NCBI GenBank assembly: GCA_001414345.1
Contig: LLCB01000103.1
Location: forward strand, 62,001-126,000
From: Hymenoscyphus infarciens
Taxonomy: Eukaryota > Ascomycota > Leotiomycetes > Helotiales > Helotiaceae
DNA: 64,000 nucleotides
Direction of reading: 5' to 3'
The notes under the pieces were generated by a model, which saw only the letters and a program-made list of their open reading frames with translations, made no database searches and was not told the origin of the DNA. Of the stretch, positions 48,200 to 61,238 are shown one piece after another. Numbering within the stretch: position 1 is the stretch's first letter; the number at the start of each line of letters is the position of its first letter. The position numbers and the translations under genes are program-made.

Positions 48200-50298
48200 T
48201 TTATAGCCTTAGTACTTAAGACGTCTATAGATAGAGTATTTAATAATATCTCTAAACTTAATAGAATACTAGAGGAGACATTAGTAAGGTTATCCTCTAA
48301 CTCTAGTACTAATCCTATACTAGTATAGTTAGTAGCCCTTTTTATAGTATAGCTCTTAACGATCTTATTATACTCTTATACTAGGCTGTTATATCTTCTA
48401 TTACTAGTAAGCCTAGCTTATTTAACTTTAGATATAGAGGTAAAGTATATCTTCTTTATAGCTCTCTTACTACTTTTCGTTACTATAGTATACCTATTAC
48501 TAACGTTTCTATTATCTCTAGGCTTTATAGAAGAGCTGTTAAATTTTCTATATTAAGGCTTAAGCTGCTAGGTTAGTATATTTAGAGTTCTAAAAGACTA
48601 GCTATTTTAATTAAAGATATTACTTAGGTTAGTTAGTATTATAAATAATTATTAAGTAATAAGTAGATTAGTAGAGGTAGCGAAGATAGAGAGTTTAGAT
48701 AAGATAAGCTTTTATAAAGTAACTCTTACTTCTACTCTCTTCTTTCTTAATCTCTCTACGATTCCTTCTACTACTACTAGATATGTCTTATCTACTTTTA
48801 TTACTCCTCCTTTTATTTAGATATCCTTATAAACGTCCTAGGTAGTAGGTTTAGCTTAGAGAGAGGGAGTAGAGAGTTTTATAAATAGGTTATTATTCTC
48901 TTTCTCTAATACTTCTTTATCTAGCGTAGTAGCTCTACTTCTCTACTAAGAGACTAATAGTATAAGGACTAGCCTTACTAAGAATAGCGGCTATAGCTAT
49001 AAGCGCTTTCTCTTATTCTTAACTCTCTCTATAGCCTAGCTATAGAATTTATAGTCTTTTAAGAATACTATATATAGGAGTTTATAGTTAGTATACTTAT
49101 AAGTAGTTATATAGTTCTTAGTATTATAGTCTATAGTATAGAAGCCGCACTTTTACTTAGCTTTATATATACGTACTATATAGTCGTATTTATAGTAGTA
49201 GAAGTATTAGACGACTTAGGTCTTTTAGCTATACTATTAAGTAGATTTAAGAGCTTCTTCTTATACTACTTTATATACCTTAATATAGGTATTAGCGATC
49301 TCTATATTATAGAATTCTACTATAATAGCGTTGGTGTTCTTTCCTAGCTTCTATTTAAAGAGCTATCTAATACTTAAGATCTCTTCTAAGCTCTAGATAA
49401 GAGTTAGGTTAGTAGTATATAGCTTCTTAGCTATAGCCTTCTAGTCTTTTATATCTACTGATTTAATTAGTATCGAAGATACGACTACTCTCTACGTCGG
49501 TACTAGGACTATAGCCTTCTTCTTTAGAAAGCCTATCTATTCTTCTCTATAGTATACTATCTTCTCTACTATTATAGAGTTATTAGTATAGAGAAAGACG
49601 TCTCTACTATTTATTAGCCTAGTAGCCTCTATCTACTTTAGTATAGCTAGTGTCTTTATAGTAGTATATATGCTATTATTATAATTATAGCTAAGGTATA
49701 TACTAAGTGCTATAATAATAGCTTTATTTACCTACTATATAAGCTTTTTAGATAGCTTTAAAAGAGCTTATAAGCGCTTCTTAGTAATACTATAGTTAAT
49801 AAGTATATATATCTCTTTTATAGTAAGGCTATTAAGAGTAGAGGCTCTTATAGTAAAAGAGGATACGTAGATAATAAGACTAATACTATTACTAGTACTT
49901 CTAATAATAGAAGCATAGGTTAGTATATTAGCAGATATACTCTAGCTCTACTATTACTTTTAAGCTTCTTTGCCTTTATCTAGGAGCTTCTAGATTAACA
50001 CGTTTTAGTATATACTATAGGCTTTAAAGTCTACCTAGAGTTGCTAAATAGCCTACTATAGCTAGCTCTAATTACCTTATACTTCTAGTATAGAGAGATA
50101 TTCAATAACTAAATTAAGAAAGGGGATTATAGTAGTATTAGGCACTACTCTCTTCTTTCTTTTAGTACTATAGTTACTATATATCTTAAGTTATTATACT
50201 TTAGCTAGGAGATAATTACTATAAACGCGTCTATCTACGTCTTTCCTTCTAACGACGGGCTATATAGCTAAAGCTCTCGATGCTATTAGAGGAAGAGA
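48200..50298 (-). pseudogene. LINE ORF1 relic with CCHC zinc-knuckle region
   Basis: Around 49205-49030 the minus strand reads YFYYYKYDYIVRIYKAK.KCG followed by FYT, DYNTKNY and YTNYKLL. Restoring the expected Cys and His codons (TGY to TAY and CAY to TAY under RIP) gives the tandem CxxCxxxGHxxxxC knuckles of fungal LINE ORF1 proteins. The rest of ORF1 is too mutated to delimit. The limits given are approximate. Confidence 0.65.
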
Positions 50299-50299
50299 C

Positions 50300-51221
50300 C
50301 CTTAAGAATCGATTATAATTATCTACTTATCGATGCGGTGTGTGGTTATGGTTTTATTTCTAAAAAATCGATTTGGTCGCGCGGAGATATTCGCCCTTGG
50401 AAAACTTGGTTTTCACCTCGTCTGCCAAGCCTTTGCTTGTCTACGTAATTGGCCCACTTAACCAAAATCATCCTTCCGAGCCGCTATCCTATATACTTCA
50501 TAATATAAAAAAGGTCGCGTAGACCTCTTCGGGACGAGGCTACGGCACAGATTTAGTTTCTTGCTTTCAACTAGCTTGTTTCATACAAGTGTATATCTAC
50601 CGCGGCGGGATATGCGGCTTACTCGATAATTGTTAGCTTATACGCTACTATATTTCTGGCCCCTAATGTTTGGTTAGCATACTCGCATTACTGATAGCTT
50701 ACTAAGTAATTGATGGTTTACTCTTTTCTGGCCCCCAATCTTTTTCCTGGTTTACCCGTGAATTAATAGCTTACTGGTCACTAGTATTGTCTTAGCGTTG
50801 AAAAATTTACTATTATAGCAAGTGGAGACAAAGATTAGTTCCTTCTTTTATTATTCTCATACTATATTACTCGCATTGTTCTATTAGATAACCGACATTA
50901 CACTTTGCTTAAGACTTTTGCGGTGTATATAATATAACTTACTATCTAAATATCAGAGTATAATAGTCTACCTAATAGACAATAGACTAATAAAACTTCA
51001 CACATCATTATCCTAGCGTAGAGAATTCTTATAACAACTTTAACTCTGAATTCAAACTATACCCAAGACTTCGTATCCAATGTTCTTCAATAAATGTCAA
51101 ATAAATTCCATCCCCTTTAATAACAACCTTCTCTAATTCCCGTCTCCCTCTCTTATCTAAGCAACTCTTAAGCGACGTCCTAGTCATTTACGGGAAATAA
51201 GTTGTGACGTCTCCCAAAGCT
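50300..51221. repeat. Spacer with degenerate tandem repeats (about 50560-50780)
   Basis: TTCTGGCCCCYAAT recurs at about 50655 and 50725. The motif TAGCTTACT.. AATTGNTRG recurs four times between 50610 and 50770. The pattern suggests an old tandem repeat with a unit of roughly 70-80 bp. No gene is seen between the LINE and 51221. Confidence 0.4.
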
Positions 51222-51398
51222 TTACAAAAAACTCAAGCTACATCCATCAGCAATAAATCTCTTAACGAGTAAAGGAAGTTCGAAAAGGCTTAACCCAGTG
51301 ATATAGATGGTAGCTTGCGCCACTTGATAAGCAGCAATCACATTGCCCGTCAAAAGAAGACCGCCAGCGGTAGCCCATTCCGCGATTGTGAGAATCAT
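51222..51398 (-). CDS. Possible small hydrophobic protein (58 aa)
   Basis: From the ATG at 51398 the frame reads MILTIAEWATAGGLLLTGNV, then IAAYQVAQATIYITGLSLFE and a short basic tail to TAA at 51222. Two hydrophobic stretches could each span a membrane. The candidate 5' leader holds an intron-like stretch with a GGTAACTC donor, a GTACTAAG branch and an AACCAG acceptor. The alternative frame from 51459 has no hydrophobic structure. There is no family assignment. It could be the carboxy end of a lost gene. Confidence 0.35.
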   Translation of the reverse strand: MILTIAEWATAGGLLLTGNVIAAYQVAQATIYITGLSLFELPLLVKRFIADGCSLSFL

Positions 51399-52481
51399 GG
51401 TGACGTTGTGGTAGAATTTGGACTTTGCTGGTTGAACACTTAGTACAAGTGTTGCCCACGAAAAGGGAAATCGTTGGGCGAGTTACCCGAGAAGTTTGGT
51501 GAGAGGAGTGAACTTTTGAAGTTTGGTGTTTGGTGTTTAGATAGATTGGGTGTTTTGATATGCTTCATAGAGAGGGAAAAGTGGACTTTTATAGATCATA
51601 GTCACCGCCGCTAAGAGGTAGTTCAGCTATCATATCGGCGAACAAAGAATGCCCTGCCATTACTGTCCCGTTCCAACGATCAGGAAAAGATTTCTTTTTA
51701 TGGGATAAAAATCACGCCATCTTCTGGGAGCTGTGAAGGATATCATTGAAACGTGGAATTTGCCGGGGGCGGTGTAATATTTCGAGGAAAGTTGCAAGCT
51801 CGTCAGGCGAATCGTCGAGAGAGACGGGTGGTTTCGGTGTCCGAAGAACAGAAGGCCCAAACCTCCTAGAAGCTGGGAGGAAAGACTATGAGGGAACTAT
51901 ATTGTTGACATGCGTTCGCTTAAATACTGCGATTAAACATTTGGGGGAATTTTGAGAAGCAGAGATGTTGAGATGCCTTTGTATATCAGAACCGGGAGCA
52001 GTCTTAAGAGTTTACCGAGCCCCTTTTGTTCGATCAAGATGACGGCCGAAATATTTTGCCCAGGGATATCGGCCTGCTTACGCTGTGCCAACTTTTGCTC
52101 TGAGGACACTGGAATAAAACAACGCTCGCCTAACCATCCGGGAAAATCGCTCACCTAGCTCATGCCACATAAAAGCATAAATTCAACGAATGCTTAAATC
52201 ACCAAACATGATTGGATCATACAATATGTTCTGAAGGGCCTCTCCCTCGACGCAAGTTGATAAATATAGGAAACCGAAACCGGTGATGTCAACGGCGTTG
52301 TAAAAGAGGGTTGACGTTACAATCACAAGGCAGATTTTATCTCAGGCTACGTTTGACATGATATAAACAGAAGAAAAGTGGCTGCCCTTGGCAAACAATG
52401 GAGCTGAAATTTCTTGACCGTGTCTATGAAGTAGGTACCAGGGTATCATTTGAAGTTTTGGAAAATGATATTATTCCCTCT
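51399..52481. other. Spacer with weak coding remnants
   Basis: The minus-strand frame 52154-51933 contains a mildly hydrophobic stretch, and plus-strand frames overlap it. None can be assigned or joined convincingly. The part next to 52480 is the 3' flank of the kinase gene. Confidence 0.35.
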
Positions 52482-53784
52482 TTACACGAAGGTTTGAAAA
52501 TAAGGATGTTTCAATGCCTCCAGCGCCGTCGGTCTTTCGGTATGATCAACAACCAGCAAGAACTCAATAAAGTCAATGAGATCTGGTGATACTTTTGGAT
52601 CTCTCAATTTTTGAAGTTCTTGGCGCAGTGTTCCAAGTTTGATATACTGGCTTTCTACCTTGGTGTCGGGATCAACGTAGGTGCCATCAAGATGGTCTGC
52701 AACCAGGAATTCCATCTGGAAATCTTCATTTTCGATCGGTGGCCCAATCTTTCCAACAAGTCTCTGGATTTTGGCGATGCACCAAGCCTCTGTGAGATCG
52801 TCTACAACTTTGTCGCCTGCTCCAAAAATTGCAGGTGGGAGTAACCAGTCTGCCAACTTGGAAAATGTTAGTGAAAGCCGTTCAAGAAAGCAGATTCGAC
52901 CATCATCTCACCGTAACACCAACTGACCAGACATCTGAAGAAGGCCAACACCCAAGACCACGCCATACTTCTGGAGCACGGGTTGCGAGACTTTGTAAAC
53001 GAATCTTGTCATATCCTTGGGTGATCACTAGGGATTTTAAAAGTTGATCTTCAAAAATGGACTTCAAACTTACTTTGTCCGAGATCGCCGACCTTGACCA
53101 CCGGCGATGCCCCCTCGATATTGGAAAGGAAGATATTGTTGGGGTTGATGTCTATTCTGTGAGGAAACTTTCAACAAAACAGTCGAAATGCTCACCACAG
53201 TGTATCGCCTTGTATTTCTCAATCGCAACAAGACCTTCAAGAATTGACTTGGCAACGATTTTGGGGAGGTCTGAATTCTCCCGAAATTTGATAGAAGGGA
53301 CAGACCGTAAATCGCGATCCATCCATTCAAAAACCATACACGGGATTTCTTCGTCGGGGGGGGATATATTGCCACTTGTATTATTTACAGACATTGGTCC
53401 GATGGTATCAATGTGGCGCCTAATATAAGGAGATAACTGAACATCAGGGAGTGTATAGTTGCCGAATTCGCGTCTGAGTGCTGTCCTTCTCACATCTTGC
53501 TCCGTCTTCACGACAACACTGCTTATATCTTAGCACGCCATATTTTTGTCTCCAGGGGTTGGGGGGGGGGATGGGGGTTGAGCTTGCAAGTTTGATTTCC
53601 CGGTTGCCCCTGTAGGTTGTGCTTTAAACACTTCTGAGGATTTTAATGCTTCAACGAGTCGATATGCTCCGTTTCGTCCCTTGAGGACTTGTCCAATTTT
53701 GAGTACCATCTTGAAACCTAATAGTCCATGGATCGAGTTGGAGATACTTGGCAAGTTATTCCACTGTATTTGGGAGGTAAACAT
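52482..53784 (-). pseudogene. Protein kinase gene with one in-frame stop
   Basis: Four exons (53784-53196, 53151-53074, 53015-52912, 52856-52482) sum to 1146 nt and stay in frame (381 codons plus stop). The introns of 44, 58 and 55 nt have canonical ends. Kinase landmarks appear in order: the beta-3 Lys in VVVKTE (residue 93), a hinge-like CMVFEWMDRDL, catalytic loop HCDINPNN (Asp197, Asn202) spliced across intron 1, metal-binding GDLG (Asp219) in place of DFG, RAPEVW, and SDVWSVGVTLADWL. The amino-terminal lobe is atypical, with a poly-Pro insertion encoded by the G-run at 53555-53577. The single lesion is TAA at 53530-53532 (residue 85), one C-to-T step from CAA. If that codon were bypassed or spliced out, the gene would be functional. 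It resembles fungus-specific Ser/Thr kinases near NLR-type genes; the role is unknown. Confidence 0.65.
53555..53577 (+). repeat. G-rich run, potential G-quadruplex
   Basis: Runs of 4, 10 and 5 G are separated by two bases each. On the gene's strand this encodes consecutive Pro codons in the kinase-like amino-terminal region. Such a run is also a common site of sequencing or assembly length error. Confidence 0.6.
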
Positions 53785-53929
53785 ATATGTTGGAAATTGC
53801 GTTAGTGGTTGGGGACAGAAAACAGGTGGAGCCTTGTGGTCACGTGTCGTCGTTTCTTAGGCGCGTTCGAGTTTTAAGTAAACTCAGACCACTATCCACC
53901 GCTCTCTATCCACCAATTATAACCCTCCC

Positions 53930-55214
53930 TCTAAAAAGCCGCTCTAAGGTCTAAGAGACTTTAGTCTTTAGTTTTTTTTAATAAGACTACTAATTATAGT
54001 CTAATTAGAGACTTTATTTTTAATCTCTTTATTTTCTCTACTAATAATACTTTACTAAGCTTATTATTTATATTTTAAATAGAATATAAGAAGACCTTTC
54101 TAGTAAACTAATTATAAGCTTAATAGCGTTTGAATTAGTAATAATAAACTTTTATAAAATAGACTCGAAGTTAAAATACTTAGAAATATTAGATATAAGA
54201 GTTTTTACTTTCTTTTAAGCTTTATCTACTTAAATACTTCCTTGTTAAACTATTATATATTCTAGTATATTATATAGTTGATTTAAAGCGTTCTTTTAAA
54301 TCTACTTTTATTTTTATAACTCTTAATTTAACTATAATATATCTCTTTTAAATAAAAAGTCTTATTTACTTAAAACGTCTATTATTCTACTCTTTTATAT
54401 ACTTTTTAACTATCTTCTTAAATAAAAGAAATTCTTTATATATTAGTATTTAGATATTTATTCTAGCTTATCTAGCTTTTCTAGTCTTAGTAGAAAGTAT
54501 AGCTATTAAATACTTTTAAAAAAGCAAATTCGTAATTTATTACGTATTACTCTAGAATTTAAGACTTACTTTCTAACTCTTCTAGTTTCTTTAAAAAGTA
54601 CTTAATACTCTTATAGAAAGTTTTACTTATAATAATAAATTAGTTAAGTTTTTATCTAAGCTATATATTTTATTATCTAGAGTTATAATTATTAAATTAT
54701 ATTCTTTTAAAGTTAAAGACTTAATATTATACTTATTATTCTTAGTAAAAAAACTTACTAAAGTCTCTTAGACTTTAGAATAAAGATATTAGCTAAGATA
54801 GAGATTATAAAAGTATCTAAGCTTAATCGAGAAGTCTAAGTTCTAAGATAAGTTCTAAAAAGACTTCTTTACTTTAATATAATAAAAAACACTACTAGAA
54901 AATAGCTTAGTATTTAAAGCTAGCTTTTATAAATTAATCTTATATTACTATAGATTAGTATATATCTCTTAAATCTATAATACTTAAAATTAGTTTAAAA
55001 CCTAGTTTTTTAGAATATCTTATAAACTTAAAAAACGAGATAACTATATAATAGCTAGCTATTTTAAATAACCGAGGCTATAGTTAAGCTCTAGAATATA
55101 TTATAAGCTCTTTATTTTATTATTATAGTCTATATTAGAAGAGTTTTAGTCTTAAAACTAGTTATATATATTTAGTACTTCGTTTATAGTATTTAAACTT
55201 CTATATATATCTAC
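53930..55214 (+). mobile_element. Left half of an older RIP-degraded element, split by the copia insertion
   Basis: AT-rich, CpA-poor DNA begins abruptly at about 53930 and is cut at 55214 by the copia element. Plus-strand translation near 55010-55200 gives fairly long open runs with RIP-type stops, suggesting former coding sequence that continues beyond 61411. No diagnostic domain could be read, so class and true ends are unknown. Confidence 0.45.
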
Positions 55215-55386
55215 TGTTAGTATGACTTATAGTTATAAAAGCGATGTAAAAAGAGTTGTATTATCGTTCGTATATACCGAGTAAAGCTAGCTACGATGCC
55301 TACTTAAGTAGCCTCTAAGCAAGTGTACGTATACCTACGTATACTAATCCGAATCGCTATTTATCTCTTAAATATATATACCGACA
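55215..55386 (-). repeat. Left LTR of the copia element
   Basis: A 172 bp direct repeat of 61239-61410, preceded by TCTAC. It keeps the intact TG...CA ends. Confidence 0.9.
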
Positions 55387-56499
55387 CTAGTACTTCTTTA
55401 AAATAATAGAAGTTACTTAAAACTATTAAAAATCATATATCTGATCTAACTAATTAGAGCTCTCTATTCTCTGTCCTCGACTAATAAGAAGGCTCTATTT
55501 TAGTCTCTTATTATCCCTTATTTCGTTCTACCTACTCTATAAGGTTGATGTCTAGCTTATTAGTATCGATTAACTTTTGTAGGGTATTATAGTAACTCTT
55601 TTTAGTTATAGTATTTATAGAATTACTCTTACTATTAATCTATTTAATCTTATTAATCTCTCTTAATTCGTACGCTTCTCGTAGATATATAACGTTAATT
55701 ATTAGTTACTTCTCCTTAGTTGTATCTAATTTAGTTATATATTTATAAATAGACTTCGAATTAGTATACGCTATAAGTAGTACCTTAAATCCTAAGATGC
55801 TTTTAAAAGTCGATTTTATTAAAGCTACGATGTTAAGTCTAGAGCTTATTATATATAATTCTAATGTTAAAATATTATAGGTAACTCTCTTATATTTAGT
55901 AGAAGACTAATATAAGATATTAGTATTATTATCTTTGTTTATAAGAGTAATAACGTAACCGATTTATAACGATAAGTTCTTATTATTAGTAAATAATCTA
56001 TTAGTAAAAGCGTATAACTTTAGAGAAGATTTATTTAATTTAATGAATTTAAGTCCTCTTAAGAGATTATTGATTTGTTATTAAATTCGCTTATTAAGGA
56101 GTAAAATATCGTTATCTTAAGAATTAATAGTTTAGGCGGTATATAATAAGTTAAAAGTAGTCTTAGGCTAGGATATTATAGCTAAGTATACCTCTCTAAT
56201 ATATTATATAATATATTAATCTTTAGTATCTACTATATATAATATCTCTTTTATATTAGATATCTTAGATAAGACCTTTTATACTAAATCTAAGTGTTTT
56301 ATATAATCCTAAGTAAGAGATATAGAGCTGTTATAATACTTAGTAATTAGCTCTCTATTAAATTTAATTAGATAGTTAATAGTAAGCTCTTCTCTCTCCT
56401 TAGATATAAATCCGGCTTCGTTAATAGTAAGCTCTTCTTTATTAGTAAAAGCGTTATTAGTAAGTATAAGAGTATTATTAGTTTAAAGGCCTACTATAT

Positions 56500-57020
56500 T
56501 AAAAGGGGTATCTAACTTTACTTACTTATTATACTAGTATAATTTAGTATATAAAAGACAAGGGTTGAAAGTTAACTATTCTATTATAAGCCTTATAATA
56601 TAGTGTTTATGGTATGTTATAAACTAGTAATTACTAGCTTTTGGAATACTATATAGTAGTCTAATTATTTTAAAGAATATATCTACTTATTAAGAATAAC
56701 CTTTAAGAGGGTGTATAAAGAATTTCTAATTTAAGTTAGTTAATAATTATATATATACTTATATAATATCTTAAATAAATACTTATAAGCTTAGAAGTAT
56801 TATAATAAGTATAAGAATTATTCTCTAGCTTACTCTCTAAATAGTAGGCGCTTAGGTAAGTACTAGTAATTTCCTAGTATTATTATATACTTAGATAACT
56901 AATCTTAACTTTGTAAAAGTAAGTGTTATATCTTTAAATTTAATGTTATTTATAAAGCGTAATCTAAATATTCTAGTATTAGGAGGTAATTCCTTCTAGG
57001 TAATAATCTTAAAAACACTA
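56500..57020 (-). pseudogene. pol: Copia reverse transcriptase relic
   Basis: The minus-strand frame around 56990-56949 and 56880-56826 retains the series PPNTRIFRLRF, LVLTQAPTIQRVSQR and TNLNQKFFI typical of fungal Ty1/copia RT (compare the 'VLTQSPTIQRVSQR' block I recall from many fungal copies). Stops are of the CAA/CAG-to-TAA/TAG kind. The catalytic YVDD box was not located with confidence. Confidence 0.7.
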
Positions 57021-60000
57021 TAATTAGTTAATCTATTAATCTCCTTTTATTATAATTTAATATATATTATACTATTATTAGCTATAAAGACTTTAATATT
57101 ATAAGGTTTACTTAAATTAGTAAGAAAGGTTTTAATATTCTTAAGAGTAATATAGTCGATATTATTAATAAGAGTATCTAACTACTAGAATAATACTTTA
57201 ATATTACTTAGAGGCCTTAGATACTTTTAAGGCTGTCTATGTCTACGCTTTTAGAGAGGTTCTAGTATAGTTTCTAGAACATCGGTGTTTTAGTAGATTT
57301 ATAACTATCGAAGTCGGTATTAGAGAGAAAGTGAATGTTATTTAACATCTTATCTACTCTATTACTTAAAAGTTCTCTCTTTTTTATAGGGTTATAGTGT
57401 TGTTTTAGATAGTGTTATACTAGAAACTTCCTTAGTTGCTAGTACTGTTTTAGAAGTTTTAGAAGTTTTAATAAAGTATAGCTTTATAACTATAGATTAA
57501 AACTTTATAGGACTACTTAGTAGTACTATAATATAGTCCTTATTCTCGATTCCTTAAAGGATAAAGAGTCTTATCTAAGACTTTATATACTCTCTCTATA
57601 CTAAAACGTTTAAATTTAAGAGTAAGTTCTTAACTTAGTTAATTAGTCTATTTTATATATTAAGAGCTTCTTTAACTTAATAGGATATAATCTACTTTTA
57701 TACCTCTTAAGTAGCCTTTTTATAGGTCTTAGATCTTGTGGAAATCGGTTATAAAGGTATATTAGTTGCGGTTATTCGAGTATATACTCTATATACTAAT
57801 AGAGTAGAGACTAGTCTATTTAGGCCTACTATATCGTTGATTACTTTAAAGGCTATTTAAAGTGTTAAACTTTGTAAGAGATGTGGCTCTTGTTTATATA
57901 TAATATTATATACCTGTTAAATCGGTCTATAGTAACGTTCTATTATACTAATTAAATTATATGTCTTAACTAGTATAGTTTTTACTATAGTACTTATTCT
58001 AGTAGCGGAGTATATAAAGTTCTTTCTAATAAAGTTTGTCCTAGTATTTGTAATAATATAATTAGAGAGTCTAAAATATATATTAATCTAATATCTTTAG
58101 AAAACCTCTTATATAGTTGTTGCTTTTATATCTAGTAAAAAGTTATCTGCTTAATACTTTATTACTTTATCTGTATAGTATAAGACTACCTACTTATTAA
58201 GGAAGAAAGTATTAATTAAAACATTGTAATTAAATTTAAGGTTATTATAAAAGGTGAACTTAAATTAGCTAGGCGAACTTCTATGCTTTTAATAGTATTT
58301 ATAAAATTTAGTAAGATATTAAAGGATGTCTTAGTTAATATAATACTTGACTTTTTCTAGTATATGTTATAATCTTAGTACTAATAGGTAGCTAAATTAT
58401 CTATAAAGTTATTAAATATTAATATTTATAAGAAATGTTAAGTACTCTTATATAAAGTTATATATAGCTTTATCTTAGAGTAGAAAAGGGTATTTGAATT
58501 ATTATATAATAGAGAATCTTTTAATCTCTATTCTCTTCTTATTCTCTTAGATAAGTACGTTTTAAAGATTATTTAAGGTAACTTTTAAGTTGTCTATATT
58601 ATTAATATAAAGGATGAAAGAGGTATTAGATTATACTATATAGAATTTAGCTTTTCTGATTAGTATATTAATTGTTATTAATTCTAAAGATAGAGTATAT
58701 CTCTTACTAAACTAGATGTTAAATTAGCTTTTTATACCTTTATTAATTAGAACGCTTTTAATAAGTCTAATATATATGAGATATTAGTTATATCTTATAC
58801 TTAACTTTTAAGCTATCTTAGTATTAATTATTATACTAAAAAAGTTCTCTTTTATATATCTTTTAGCTATTATTATAAACACTTCCTCTATAAATTCGTA
58901 TATAATATTAGAAGTGTTATTTAGGTTGTTTAGGTTTTATAAGATATATCTATTAATAGTGTGTTTTTATATTAAACTTATTAAATTTGTAGTAAGTTAT
59001 TTAGTATTTAAATTATTAATAAATCCTATAGAAGTAATATTATAATAGATAACTTTATTATCTAAGCTAGTATCTAATAAGTAACTATCTTCTTTTAATA
59101 GAGTAATAGCTTAAAGTGTCTTTAATATCTCCTTCTCTTAAGTACTCTAAGTATATGCTATATTAGTGTTATATACCTTTCTAGTATACCTATCTTACTT
59201 ACTTTTAAAGTGTTTAGAATTCTTATTAGTCTATTTAGTAAAGTAATAGTCTTACTCTTCTTAACTATAATCCTAAGATAAATGATTATCCTTTCTATAT
59301 ATATAATATATCCTCTTCTTCTTATATTAATCTATATTATTAAATTTATTTATATTATATTATCTACTCTTATAGAAGTGCTTCTTAGTTATTATAGTTT
59401 CGTTTATAACTGTCTCTAGGTAGACTTTTATATAGGATTAGATTGAACTTTATAGGAGAGTAATAGTATTAGAAATCGAAGAGTCTTAGAGTAAGGTTGA
59501 TATTATAATAGTATAATCTGGGACCTTTTTATATACTAAAATTAGCTTATTCGAAAACTAACTATTAGTATGAAAGTTAGTAGAGAGGGAAAATCTTAGT
59601 AAATTAAGTTTTAATAATATATTCTTAAAATACTATAATATTAATACTTTAGATACTTGAATTATCTCTTATAAATTAATGTTATTCTACTTAGATAATT
59701 AGCCTCTTTTATAAAGTTTATCTTTGAAGTATTATTATATAGATATAGATAAAACTTTAAAAGATTAATTATTATTTATATTAAAAAGTATAGTATAAAA
59801 GTAATTTAAAGCGTTGCCTTTTAGTATAGTAGAGAAGGTAAGAGAGTAAATCGCTGATAATACTCTACTCCTCTTATATATGTCTTTAAATATTATGACT
59901 TTAATTATAAAGTTGTTTTCTTTTCTATTATACTTTTAATTATTCTTATATGCCTTTATAAGAGTGCCTAATATACAAGAGTAGTCTTAACCTTTTAAAC

Positions 60001-61238
60001 TTTAAGAAGGTAATTTATCTTTAAAATATACTATATTTATTTATACTAGTAGCTTTTTACTATAATTATCTTATTATTAATTATGTTCTAAATACTTAGA
60101 GGTATTATTAAAATCGTTACTACTAATATCTTTACTAAATTAATAGGATATAAAGAAGAAGGTCTAGTTATCTTTTAGTAGACCTAAAAGTTAGATTAGA
60201 AGTTATACTAGATTACTTAGGTCTTTTCTTTTAGTTAGTAGGATTAAAGTCGTTAAAGGTGTCGGTTATTATAACGATGTCGGTTATTATAATAATGTCG
60301 GTTATTATTATTATTATATAAAGGATACTTATAAAGCTTTATCTCTAGCCTTTATCTTAGATTAGGTGTTTTAAGTAATATTTTCAGCTAGAGGTTATTA
60401 TTATTAGAGTTGTTATTATTATAGCTTTTGTTGTCTTTTAGCGTATTCTACTATATATTTATAATAGGATTTAAATTCTTTAGTACTAGCCTCTCTTAAT
60501 ACTATATCTTTTAATTCTTTGTCTAACTACTTAGTTAGGTTAACCTTAGTAGTAGTATTATATAGTGCTTAAGATATAAGTATCTTATGTCTATCTATTT
60601 TAACTTATATACCTCTTTTATAAAGTGTTTATTATAACTTAGTAGTAGTGGATCGGTGGATTTTAGTGAATTTATCTTAATTCTATTCTTTAAAGTCTAC
60701 TTAAAATTCGTCTTAAAGAAGAAGGTCTTTATTCTCTCTTTTAGTATACTTCTTTTCTTATTTAGCTATAAAAATCGTCTCTTTTGTTTATATTAACTTT
60801 AGCTTTAGTACTAGCTTTAGAGCTTCTTTTAGTACTAAAGTTAAAGCCTCTGAAGTTATTAGAATTAGTACTAGCGTATCTATTATATTATAGATGTTAT
60901 AGATGTTATAGATATTATTATTACTTAAATTAAATTTAGATGTTATTGAAAGTCTATTTATACTTTACTTAGTAAGTAAAAGAGATATTAGGTTTTAGGT
61001 AAATAGGTGTCTTAGAGAGTATAAATTGTCTTAGAGGATAATAGGAGGTTAGTATTAGTAATTAGTACTTCTTATATTAAGAAGCGTTTACTATTTATTA
61101 AAGTTATTGAATAGTAGAAGGAGTTATAATCGGAGAAGGGGAGTCTACTAGTGATATTAAGTTTACTTTTATATAAGTATACCTGTAGTAGAAATATATA
61201 AAGTAACTAAGTATCTGATCTATACGTCTACTAATTAG

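Larger units (their letters stand above)
43909..50298 (-). mobile_element. Tad1-like non-LTR retrotransposon (LINE), RIP-degraded
   Basis: A run of about 20 T at 43909 is the poly(A) tail of a minus-strand LINE, whose body extends to about 50298 where composition abruptly returns to normal. The order ORF1 with zinc knuckles, then RT and RNase H, read on the minus strand, matches Tad1/I-type elements. CpA and TpG are nearly absent and all frames are interrupted. A possible target duplication is CCCTTA(A)GAA, at 43897-43906 and 50299-50308, with one base difference. Confidence 0.85.

Noticed and set aside
57715..57770. Plus-strand GLRSCGNR resembling copia RT, suggesting plus orientation
   Set aside because: The much longer match to copia RT (57020-56700) and the Gag-like frame are both on the minus strand, so this short similarity is probably chance.
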